A stretch of 64,000 bases of DNA. Origin: JBBTCX01 sp964494205. Its GTDB lineage: Bacteria; Planctomycetota; Phycisphaerae; UBA1845. The number at the start of each line of letters is the position of its first letter. Position 1 is the first letter of the stretch. The notes under the pieces are model-generated. The model had not been told where the DNA came from and ran no database searches. It was given only the letters and a program-made list of their open reading frames with translations. The stretch is taken from NCBI GenBank assembly GCA_964494205.1, contig CAZBRD010000015.1, forward strand, positions 1 to 64,000. Direction: 5' to 3'. Of this stretch, positions 52,396-60,797 are shown piece by piece. The translations under genes and the position numbers were made by a program.

Positions 52396-53946
52396 ATGCG
52401 TCATAGACGCCTATTCGCAATTCTTGTTTGCATTGGAGCACTCGCCCTAGGCGGGTGTGCGACAGTCGATCCGCGGCCGGACTTTGATCGCACGTCAGGA
52501 AACGTCGAGAAGGCCACCGGTCAGTCCCTTCCTCGATTCGAAGACGACGCGGCGACGCGAGACGCACTCGTTGCAGAACTTCTTGCCGCCGGCTTGACCG
52601 TCGATGAGGCCGTTAAGATCGCTCTGCTGAATAACACCAACGTGCGCGCCGCCCTGGCGCGAGTCGGGATGGCACGAGCCGACGCGGTGCAGGCGGGGTT
52701 GTTTACGAATCCCACGCTGGGACTTTCGTTTCGCTTTCCGGAGGGCGGAGGACGATCGAACCTGGAAGCCGGCGTGGCCCAGAATATCGCGGATCTATGG
52801 CTCATTCCCCCACGTAAACGCGCCGCTGAAAAGGACCTAGACCGGACGATCCTCGAGGTGGCCCGCGAGGTTGTCGCCCTCACAATCGATACAAGAACGG
52901 CCTACTTCAACGCGGTAGCCGCCGACCAAGCGCTCGGCATTGCTCGCGACAACGTCGCTCTAACGAAGAAGCTCATGGAGGTCACCGAGGCCAGACTTGA
53001 GGCCGGCGCCGTCGGCGCTCTCGATGTCAACCTCGCCAAGGGGCAGGCCCTACGAGCCGAGGTTGATTATCGCACCGCGAGGCTCGATGCCGCTTCCGCC
53101 CGTCGATCACTGGCCAAAGCCCTGGCCCTGACGACTCTTGTTGATGACCTTTCGCTCACGGACCCGCTCCCATCCGTGCATCAGCATGCCATCGACGCCG
53201 AGAGACTCGTTAGCCTGGCTCGCGATTCCCGGCTCGATCTTCACGCCGCGCAGGACAACGTCGCATCGGCAGAGGCGCGGGTCAAGGCGGAACAGGCCAA
53301 GGTGTTCCCCAACGTGGACGTGGGCTTGGAACTTGAACGACCCGAACGCCGTGCGCTACCCGGGCGGAACATTCTCGCGGACACGGCCCGCGCCTCTGTG
53401 GCCAACGGCGGTCTCACCGCTCCGGATATCGAATCTCGTGGGCAACGAAACCAAGCGCGGAGCGAAGAAATCGACTTGATCATGGGTCCATCATTCGGCG
53501 TCACACTTCCCATCTTCGACCAAAACCAAGCCCAAATTGCGAAGGCTCAATTCGCCCACGAACAGGCCATCGCCATTCTCCAAGCGATAGATCGCGCCAT
53601 CGTGCAGGAAACGCGCGAAGCCGCCGACCGGGCCTCCACCGCATGGAACGTCGCAACGCTTTATGAGGGCGAGCTACTGCCGCAGGCGCGCAATACGCTC
53701 AGCATCTCCGAAGCGGCCTACCAGGCGGGCAACACGCCGATCCTGAATGTCATCGACGCTCAAAGGTCACTCTTGGAATCAAGGCGAGGGTACGTGGCTG
53801 CGCTTCAGACTGCGGCCAACGCGTTTGTAGAATTGGAACGCGCGGTCGCCAGGCCGATCGACGTGATTCTTTCTCCGCCTCAGCCGCCGGATGCCGTGAG
53901 GTCCAATCCGTCAGACAAAGGGAATCCCGAGGGAGGTCAACCATGA
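52396..53946 (+). CDS. Outer-membrane factor (CzcC/TolC-like lipoprotein)
   Basis: 516 residues. Lipoprotein signal with lipobox ALALGGC. Two outer-membrane efflux repeats: first half (about 60-280) with LLNNTNVRAALARVGMARAD and DTRTAYFNAVAADQALGIAR, second half (about 290-490) with ITLPIFDQNQ-like VTLPIFDQNQAQIAKAQF and YQAGNTPILNVIDAQRSLLE. It would form a trimeric channel through the outer membrane for the RND pumps. Only one such gene lies beside three pumps, so it may serve all of them. The stop shares its TGA with the start (ATGA) of the following small lipoprotein. Confidence 0.92.
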   Translation: MRHRRLFAILVCIGALALGGCATVDPRPDFDRTSGNVEKATGQSLPRFEDDAATRDALVAELLAAGLTVDEAVKIALLNNTNVRAALARVGMARADAVQAGLFTNPTLGLSFRFPEGGGRSNLEAGVAQNIADLWLIPPRKRAAEKDLDRTILEVAREVVALTIDTRTAYFNAVAADQALGIARDNVALTKKLMEVTEARLEAGAVGALDVNLAKGQALRAEVDYRTARLDAASARRSLAKALALTTLVDDLSLTDPLPSVHQHAIDAERLVSLARDSRLDLHAAQDNVASAEARVKAEQAKVFPNVDVGLELERPERRALPGRNILADTARASVANGGLTAPDIESRGQRNQARSEEIDLIMGPSFGVTLPIFDQNQAQIAKAQFAHEQAIAILQAIDRAIVQETREAADRASTAWNVATLYEGELLPQARNTLSISEAAYQAGNTPILNVIDAQRSLLESRRGYVAALQTAANAFVELERAVARPIDVILSPPQPPDAVRSNPSDKGNPEGGQP

Positions 53947-54104
53947 GTTCCCAGATGAATCGACTTAAACGCCGCGGACGCCTGTCAAATCTGACCTTTG
54001 TTGTGCTCGTGCTTGCCAGTGGTTGCTCAGGCTCCAACGCGCCCGACTTTGCCGAGTTCACCGTCGACTTTGCCAGGGAGGTGCTTGCCGCATGGCTGTT
54101 TTGA
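53943..54104 (+). CDS. 53-residue small lipoprotein, ATGA-coupled
   Basis: The start ATG at 53943 overlaps the stop of the outer-membrane factor gene (ATGA). The product has a basic N-terminus, a hydrophobic stretch with lipobox VLASGC and an acidic C-terminus (DFAEFTVDFAREVLAAWLF). Short planctomycete proteins ending in a similar DFAR..LAAFL-like helix are familiar to me, but no family is named. The overlap argues for real, coupled translation. It may anchor or tune the efflux complex. Confidence 0.6.
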   Translation: MSSQMNRLKRRGRLSNLTFVVLVLASGCSGSNAPDFAEFTVDFAREVLAAWLF

Positions 54105-54160
54105 ATTCGCATGAGGAACGGCGGAGAGAGGAGCCGTCCGTGTACTCTTGGAGACATCGA

Positions 54161-55507
54161 ATGCAAGTGTGCTTTCTCAAACGCCACGGGGCAATGATCG
54201 GCCGAGCGATCCGGAACGGCGGCCGGGCCATTGTAGCTCCGGCCTTCACCATCCTTGTCCTTAACTTCCCGCTCGGTTGCCGTGACAAGGGCACGACGAA
54301 CGCTGTCGCAGCCAAGTCGACCGATGCTCACGCCCACGGCGATGCGCACGAGGGGCACGCTCACGGCGAAGAGGGGCACTCCGGTGAAATTAAGCTGACC
54401 AGCGACGCTATCACCCGGTATGGAATCAAGGTCGAGTCCGCTTCTCTCTGGAAGCTCCAACCTGCATTTATGGCGCCGGCCCGCGTCGCTTTCAACGCCG
54501 AAACCATGGCCCACGTGGGCTCTCCCCTTCCCGGCCGCGTGGTGGAACTCCCAGTCCGCTTGGGTGACAAGGTGCAAAAGGGAGACGTGCTTCTCCAAGT
54601 AGAAAGCCCTCAATTGGGCGAGGCACAGAGCGAATTCCTTCAGAAGCGTATCCAAGCGCAAACGGCTGTGCCCGCCGTGGATCTTGCGAAGAATGCCCTG
54701 GATCGCGCGACCAAGCTCTTCGATCAGAATCGCGGCATTGCCCTGGATGAGGTTCAGAAAAGAGAAGCCGAGTATCGAATGGCGATGGCCGCGCACAAAT
54801 CAGCCGAATCCGCTGTGATCGCCGCGGAGAACAAGCTTCATCTGTTAGGTATGGACCAAGCTGCCGTCGAACGCCTGATCGAAAGTGGCGAAGTACAATC
54901 CCGATTCCCCATCCGCGCGCCCGTTCCGGGCGCGGTAGTCGAGCGGGAGGTAACGCTTGGCGAGCTGGTCAGTCCGGAGAAAGAAACTCTGCTCGTGCTC
55001 GCGGATACAGAGACGGTGTGGGTGTTGGCCGATGTGCCTGAAGCGCGGCTACCTGGTGTCGTGATGGGAGCGGTCGCATGGCTCAAGACAGGCGGCTTGG
55101 AAGCGCACAAGCACGAAGGGTCCGTCTCGTACATCGCGCCCATGATCGATGCGCGCACCCGCACGGCGCAGGTCCGTATCGCGGTCAAGTGCGAACACGG
55201 CTCGCTGTGGCCGGGCATGTTCGTCCAAGTCGAGATTACCGCGATCGATCGAAACAACCCGGACCCGGCGCCGGTCATCGCGGTTCCAGAAGAGGCGATT
55301 CAGACCATTGAGCGCCGCTCGGTGATCTTCGTTCCGGTTCCCAATGAGGAAAACACTTATGTCCAGCGCGCCGTGAACATCGACAAACCGGTGTCTGGCC
55401 TGGTTCCGATCCGCAGCGGACTCGTCGAGGGGGAGCAGTACGTTGCAGCGGGGAGTTTCATCCTCAAGGCAGAACTTGGCAAGGGCTCTGCGGCGCACGA
55501 ACACTGA
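54161..55507 (+). CDS. RND membrane-fusion protein (CzcB-like), fusion 2
   Basis: About 448 residues from the ATG at 54161, which has GGAG 7 bases before it; an ATG at 54092 overlapping the small lipoprotein stop is also possible. A lipoprotein-type signal ends LNFPLGC. A His-rich stretch (HAHGDAHEGHAHGEEGH) comes next, a likely zinc or cobalt site. The fusion core has MAHVGSPLPGRVVELPVRLG, APVPGAVVEREVTLGE and VWVLADVPEARLPG. It is followed by pump 2 after 19 bp. Confidence 0.9.
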   Translation: MQVCFLKRHGAMIGRAIRNGGRAIVAPAFTILVLNFPLGCRDKGTTNAVAAKSTDAHAHGDAHEGHAHGEEGHSGEIKLTSDAITRYGIKVESASLWKLQPAFMAPARVAFNAETMAHVGSPLPGRVVELPVRLGDKVQKGDVLLQVESPQLGEAQSEFLQKRIQAQTAVPAVDLAKNALDRATKLFDQNRGIALDEVQKREAEYRMAMAAHKSAESAVIAAENKLHLLGMDQAAVERLIESGEVQSRFPIRAPVPGAVVEREVTLGELVSPEKETLLVLADTETVWVLADVPEARLPGVVMGAVAWLKTGGLEAHKHEGSVSYIAPMIDARTRTAQVRIAVKCEHGSLWPGMFVQVEITAIDRNNPDPAPVIAVPEEAIQTIERRSVIFVPVPNEENTYVQRAVNIDKPVSGLVPIRSGLVEGEQYVAAGSFILKAELGKGSAAHEH

Positions 55508-55526
55508 TCCAACGGAGCACATTTCC

Positions 55527-58500
55527 ATGCTTGAGTATGTCCTTCATTTTTCGATACGCAACCGATGGCTGATCGTGATCCTCACTGCGGTAGCGGCGGC
55601 CATCGGCGTTCATTCCCTGCAACGGTTGCCGATTGACGCAGTGCCGGACATCACCAACAACCAGGTGCAGATCAACGCCGTGGCACCGTCGCTCTCTCCC
55701 ATCGAAGTCGAAAAGCAGGTCACCTTCACGATGGAGAACGCCTTGGCGGGAATCCCGGGCTTACTTTCCACGCGGTCGTTGTCCCGCAACGGCTTCGCGC
55801 AGGTCACTGTGATCTTTGAGGACGAGGTCAGCGTTTACTTTGCACGTCAACAGGTCGCGGAGCGCCTGGGTGAGGCCAAGGAATCCCTTCCGCCCGGTGT
55901 AGAGCCGATCATGGGGCCCATCGCCACCGGTCTCGGCGAGATTTACATGTACACCGTTGAGTTTGAGCACTCCAAGGGAGAAGGCGCGCCGATCCATGAC
56001 GGGGAGGCGGGTTGGCAAAGCGACGGTTCGTATCTCACGCCGGAAGGGCGGCGGCTGACCAACGACCTGGAGCGCGCCGCCTATCTCCGGGAGGTGCAGG
56101 ATTGGATCATCCGTCCGCAGCTCAAGGGCGTAAAAGAAGTGGCCGGCATCGACGCCATCGGCGGATACGTCAAACAGTATCACGTTCAGCCTGATCCGAT
56201 GAAGCTCGTGTCCTACGGATTTACCTTTCACGATGTCATAGAGGCACTGGAGCGAAACAACGTCAGCACGGGGGCAGGGTACATCGAGCACAAAGGTGAA
56301 TCCTACCTTGTTCGCGCTACGGGGCGCATCGAGTCCGTGGAACAGATTGAGAACATTGTGGTCGGCAGCCGCAACGGCGTGCCCATTTATGTCCGAGACA
56401 TCGTTCCACCCGATGGCGTTGGCATTGGGCGAGAGCTTCGCTCCGGGTCGGCCAGTGAGAACACGGAGGAGGTTGTCGTCGGTACGGCCATCATGCTGTT
56501 GGGAGCAAACAGCCGTACCGTCGCTGCGGCGGTGGACAAGAAGATGCCCGAGATTCAGAAGAGCCTCCCGCCCGGCATCAAAGCCAAGACCGTGCTGAAC
56601 CGGACCAAGCTCGTCGATGCCACCATAAAGACGGTGGAAAAAAACCTGGTTGAAGGCGCCATCCTCGTGATCGTTGTTCTCCTTTTGATGCTGGGGAACA
56701 TCCGGGCCGCGCTCATCTGCGCTGCGGCCATACCCCTGGCCATGCTCATGACCGCAACCGGCATGGTGCAAGGAAAGATCAGCGGCAATCTGATGTCGCT
56801 GGGCGCGATCGACTTCGGTCTGATCGTCGACGGCGCGGTCATCATCGTCGAGAACTGCCTGCGGCGATTGGCCGAGGAGCAGCATCACAAAGGCAGGCTG
56901 TTGACCCTGCAGGAGCGGCTCCATGTCGTTTTCGACGCCAGTAAGGAAGTCCGGCAAGCCACCGCGTTTGGAGAGGCCATCATCATCACGGTCTATTTCC
57001 CCATTCTGGCGCTGACGGGTGTGGAGGGAAAAATGTTCCACCCCATGGCCATGACGGTCATCTTCGCGCTCATCGGGGCATTCATCCTGTCTCTAACCTT
57101 CATTCCCGCGATGGTGGCCATCCTCGTTCGAGGCCGGGTCAAGGAAAAGGAGATGTTTCTCGTGCGCTGGGCGAAAGTGATTTACGAGCCGTTCGTCCGC
57201 GCGGCCGTGCGCCTGCGGTTCCTGGTCGTCGGCGCCGCCATCCTCGCTTTCGCGGGCTCACTTGCGCTATTCAGCACGCTGGGTCAGGAGTTCATCCCGA
57301 CGTTGGATGAAAAAGACCTCGCACTGCAGGCGATGCGCATGCCCAGCACGTCTTTGACCCAATCTCAGAAGATGCAGTTTGACCTTGAACGCACGGTCAG
57401 CCAGTTCCCCGAGGTCTCTTTTATTTACTCGAAGACGGGGACGGCGGAGTTGGCCTCGGATCCGATGCCCCCCAGCATCTCCGACACCTTTGTGATTTTC
57501 AAGCCGCAGGAGCAGTGGCGCAGCGAGGCTGAACTCGACAAACTTATCGCCGAAAAGACCGAAGAAATGGAGAAGATGGGCGCGCATGGTGGCAGCGAGG
57601 ATGGCCACGGGCACGGCGGTGAGGGTGGTCATGGGCATGGTGAACTCAAGGTGGAGGGTCACAAAGGCAAGCTGGTCAAGCTGATCGAACTTGCAGTGAA
57701 GACGCTACCTGGAAATAACTATGAGTTCACTCAGCCCATCCAGATGCGGTTCAACGAGTTGATTGCCGGCGTGCGCGGCGACGTGGCCATCAAAGTATAC
57801 GGCGACGACTTTGACGCCATGCGGCGCACCGCCGAGCAGATACTCGGCGTATTGCAAAACATTCGTGGGGCCGCCGATGCCAAAGTCGAACCAACCACGG
57901 GATTGCCAGTACTTACCGTGGACATCGACCGCGCCGCCGTGGCCCGCTACGGACTCAGCATGGCAGACGTTCAGGACGTCGTCGCAGCCGCGATGGGCGG
58001 GCGGGAAGCCGGCTTGGTTTTTGAGGGCGACCGCCGTTTCGACTTGGTTGTTCGTCTGCCAGAGGCGCTTCGAGGCAAGCTCGAAACTCTTGATACACTC
58101 CCGATCCCCTTGCCAAGTCGAGAGGAACCTGAGCAAGACGTTCAATTGGCCTCTCAGCGATTCGGAGGCTTGGCGGAGCGAACGGAGATAGGGTTCATCC
58201 CTTTGAGTCACATCGCCAATGTGTCAGTCGCCGAAGGAATGAATCAGATCAGCCGGGAAAACGGCAAACGACGCATTGTGGTCCAATGCAATGTTCGCGG
58301 TCGTGACTTGGGGTCGTTTGTGCAGGAAGCTCAGGCCCAAGTAGCGAGCGTTCAACTCCCACCGGGAGGCTGGCTCGTGTGGGGCGGCACCTATGAGAAC
58401 CTTGTGGCCGCCAAACAGCGGCTCACCGTGGTGGTTCCGGTGTGCTTCTTCCTCATTTTTCTGCTCCTGTTTGCCACGTTTAAGAGTGTCAAGTATTCAC

Positions 58501-59012
58501 TCCTTGTCTTCAGCGCCGTTCCTTTGGGCCTTACCGGCGGGGTTGTCGCCTTATGGGTCCGTGACATGCCGTTCTCTATCTCCGCCGCGGTTGGGTTTAT
58601 CGCTCTTTCCGGTGTCGCAGTGCTCAACGGTCTGGTCATGATCATCTTCATTAATCAGCTTCGAGATCGCGGGGAATCCGTCGAGCATGCCATTATTCAT
58701 GGTTCACTGACTCGTTTACGGCCTGTGCTCATGACGGCTTTGGTCGCGTCACTCGGTTTTGTTCCGATGGCACTGGCAACGGGCACTGGCGCAGAGGTTC
58801 AGAGACCACTTGCCACCGTGGTCATTGGCGGTCTGATCTCCAGCACGCTGCTTACGCTTGTCGTACTCCCCGCGCTCTATCGCATCTTTACGGGGAAACA
58901 TCCAAGCGGCCGCCCACAGCCTCAACCGGAAGCCTGGGAAGCAGTCGAAGGCGCTATGCCGGTGATGAACGCCTCTACGCCGGAATCGTCACCGGCAAAG
59001 GGGATATTCTGA
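55527..59012 (+). CDS. czcA: Heavy-metal RND efflux pump (CzcA type), pump 2
   Basis: 1161 residues from the ATG at 55527. TM4 motif AIDFGLIVDGAVIIVEN is the DFGxxxDGA form of CzcA-type divalent-cation (Zn, Co, Cd) exporters. A His/Gly insert (about 685-710, GHGHGGEGGHGHGEL) sits in the second periplasmic loop and is absent from pumps 1 and 3; it could load metal. The start DAVPDITNNQVQINAVAPSL is the usual beginning of the porter domain. A small His-rich exported protein and fusion protein 3 follow. Confidence 0.93.
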   Translation: MLEYVLHFSIRNRWLIVILTAVAAAIGVHSLQRLPIDAVPDITNNQVQINAVAPSLSPIEVEKQVTFTMENALAGIPGLLSTRSLSRNGFAQVTVIFEDEVSVYFARQQVAERLGEAKESLPPGVEPIMGPIATGLGEIYMYTVEFEHSKGEGAPIHDGEAGWQSDGSYLTPEGRRLTNDLERAAYLREVQDWIIRPQLKGVKEVAGIDAIGGYVKQYHVQPDPMKLVSYGFTFHDVIEALERNNVSTGAGYIEHKGESYLVRATGRIESVEQIENIVVGSRNGVPIYVRDIVPPDGVGIGRELRSGSASENTEEVVVGTAIMLLGANSRTVAAAVDKKMPEIQKSLPPGIKAKTVLNRTKLVDATIKTVEKNLVEGAILVIVVLLLMLGNIRAALICAAAIPLAMLMTATGMVQGKISGNLMSLGAIDFGLIVDGAVIIVENCLRRLAEEQHHKGRLLTLQERLHVVFDASKEVRQATAFGEAIIITVYFPILALTGVEGKMFHPMAMTVIFALIGAFILSLTFIPAMVAILVRGRVKEKEMFLVRWAKVIYEPFVRAAVRLRFLVVGAAILAFAGSLALFSTLGQEFIPTLDEKDLALQAMRMPSTSLTQSQKMQFDLERTVSQFPEVSFIYSKTGTAELASDPMPPSISDTFVIFKPQEQWRSEAELDKLIAEKTEEMEKMGAHGGSEDGHGHGGEGGHGHGELKVEGHKGKLVKLIELAVKTLPGNNYEFTQPIQMRFNELIAGVRGDVAIKVYGDDFDAMRRTAEQILGVLQNIRGAADAKVEPTTGLPVLTVDIDRAAVARYGLSMADVQDVVAAAMGGREAGLVFEGDRRFDLVVRLPEALRGKLETLDTLPIPLPSREEPEQDVQLASQRFGGLAERTEIGFIPLSHIANVSVAEGMNQISRENGKRRIVVQCNVRGRDLGSFVQEAQAQVASVQLPPGGWLVWGGTYENLVAAKQRLTVVVPVCFFLIFLLLFATFKSVKYSLLVFSAVPLGLTGGVVALWVRDMPFSISAAVGFIALSGVAVLNGLVMIIFINQLRDRGESVEHAIIHGSLTRLRPVLMTALVASLGFVPMALATGTGAEVQRPLATVVIGGLISSTLLTLVVLPALYRIFTGKHPSGRPQPQPEAWEAVEGAMPVMNASTPESSPAKGIF

Positions 59013-59083
59013 TGGTTTTCGCCGGCGTGTGGCCGGCGGTCTGTCGCAAGCAGTGTACGGTCAATGTTCAAGAGGAGTGTAAC

Positions 59084-59344
59084 ATGAAAGGTTCGAATCG
59101 CTTTGGTCTCGTCGCCGGTCTCGCGATCGGTATCACCCTGGCCGCGGTTGGCAGCAGTCTCTTGGCTCAAACCGGAGCCCAACCAGTCAAGAGCGAGACG
59201 CAGTATTTCGTGACCGGCGAAGGTGATGATGCCCATCTCTGGGTCCGTGAAGGGACAAATCTCCGCTGCGTCGGTCACGGTGAGTGCAAGGCCCACGGGG
59301 ATCATGAGGGGCACGACCATGCAAAGGAAGGCAAGAAACCATAG
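59084..59344 (+). CDS. Small exported His-rich protein
   Basis: 86 residues from the ATG at 59084 (GAGGAGT before it). Signal peptide GLAIGITLAAVGSSLLAQ; the mature part has a single Cys pair CVGHGEC and the His run HGDHEGHDHAKEGKK. It looks like a periplasmic metal-binding helper between pump 2 and fusion protein 3. Not a named family. Its open frame reaches left to 59012, but the signal peptide fixes the start. Confidence 0.75.
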   Translation: MKGSNRFGLVAGLAIGITLAAVGSSLLAQTGAQPVKSETQYFVTGEGDDAHLWVREGTNLRCVGHGECKAHGDHEGHDHAKEGKKP

Positions 59345-59476
59345 TCGTAGAGCATTTCGGGGCCGGGGCGCGGGGCATGCGAACCATGCCTCATGCCCCG
59401 GTCTACCGGTTTGCGAGAACCGCACTTAGCCGGACGCGACGCCTCTATGGAGGGTCGCGCACGCGAAGCAAGTAAT

Positions 59477-60736
59477 ATGAACATTCAACGAACAGGTCTG
59501 TTGCTCGCTGGACTCGTCATCGGCGCAGCGCTGGGCATCGGTTCGACGTATACCTGGGTCAGAAAACCCGGTTGGGGTTCTCTCACCCGGGCAAGCGACA
59601 TTCACGATCGCCGTGCAACCGATGAGCACGACCGAGCGGGTCCCGTGCGCGGCGACGGGCCCGCCGACGACGGACAAAACGCGCTCGTAGAAGGCGTCGT
59701 CAAGCTGTCGCCCAATGCGGCACAAGAATTTGGCATCGAAGTCGCCGCGGCCGCGGGCGGCGAGCTTGAGCAGACGTTGACGCTGCCCGGGCAGATCGTC
59801 CTCAACTCCGACAAGGTTGCCCACATCGTGCCGCGTGTAGCGGGGATTGTCCATCGCGTAGACAAGTACTTGGGGGAACACGTCGAGGTGGGGGAAGTGA
59901 TGGCCGTCCTGGAAAGCCGCGAACTGGCGGAGGCAAACGTAGCCTACCTTGCCTTGCAGCAGAGGATGTTGCTGGCCGAGGAAACGCTCAAGAGCGCGGA
60001 GAAGTTGCATGCCCAAAAGATCATGGCCGATCTTGATTACCTGGGCGTCCAAAAGGCTCAGATGGAAGCGACGATCGAGTTCAAGTCGGCTGACAACAAG
60101 CTCCACTCGCTGGGGGTAAGGGACGCGCAAGTCAAAGATCCGCCCAGCCACTCAGCCGGACTGGCACTTTACGAACTGCGCGCACCCTTCGCCGCCACCA
60201 TCGTCGAGAAGCACTGTTCCCTCGGTGAGGTCCTCAATGGGGAGTCAGATGCGTTTAGGCTGGCGGATCTCTCCACGGTCTGGGTCAACGTAACGGTCTA
60301 CACCCAGCACCTGCCGTTGATTCGGGTCGGCCAGTCAGTCACGCTGATCGCCGGTCGCGGTGCTGCGGAAACCTCCGCCGTCATCGACTACATCAGCCCG
60401 CTGGTCGATGAAGACACGCGAACTGCGATAGCGCGCATCACGCTGCCCAATCCCGAAGGCAACTGGCGCCCCGGACTGTTCGTGTCGGCGCGCGTGCGGA
60501 CCAGCATGATCGCCGCCGCGGTGCTCGTTCCGAAGGCCGCCGTGCAGACTATCCAGGACGAAAGCTGCGTGTTCGTCGAGGCCGGCGGAGAGTTCAAGGC
60601 GCGCCCCGTCACAGTCGGTCGGTCTGATGGCAAGCGGGTAGAGATTACTGCTGGATTGACGCCCGGCGAGCGCTTCGTAAGCGTTAACGCGTTCACGCTG
60701 AAATCCGAACTCGAAAAGGCGGGATTTGGAGATTGA
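59477..60736 (+). CDS. RND membrane-fusion protein (CzcB-like), fusion 3
   Basis: About 419 residues from the ATG at 59477. Anchor MNIQRTGLLLAGLVIGAALG. The fusion core has VAHIVPRVAGIVHRVDKYLG, LADLSTVWVNVTVYTQHLP and DESCVFVEAGGEFKARPV. No His or Cys repeats are present, unlike fusions 1 and 2. It precedes pump 3, whose GTG start is 61 bp after the stop; both probably belong to one transcript with pump 2. Confidence 0.9.
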   Translation: MNIQRTGLLLAGLVIGAALGIGSTYTWVRKPGWGSLTRASDIHDRRATDEHDRAGPVRGDGPADDGQNALVEGVVKLSPNAAQEFGIEVAAAAGGELEQTLTLPGQIVLNSDKVAHIVPRVAGIVHRVDKYLGEHVEVGEVMAVLESRELAEANVAYLALQQRMLLAEETLKSAEKLHAQKIMADLDYLGVQKAQMEATIEFKSADNKLHSLGVRDAQVKDPPSHSAGLALYELRAPFAATIVEKHCSLGEVLNGESDAFRLADLSTVWVNVTVYTQHLPLIRVGQSVTLIAGRGAAETSAVIDYISPLVDEDTRTAIARITLPNPEGNWRPGLFVSARVRTSMIAAAVLVPKAAVQTIQDESCVFVEAGGEFKARPVTVGRSDGKRVEITAGLTPGERFVSVNAFTLKSELEKAGFGD

Positions 60737-60797
60737 CGCGGCCACAGGAGCCGGGTTGTTTGCCTGACTGAGGGCAGCCGAGCTGAGGACTTGTCTC

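Noticed and set aside
55761..57041. A 426-residue minus-strand frame opposite RND pump 2
   Set aside because: No domain is seen and it is entirely antisense to a clear pump gene.
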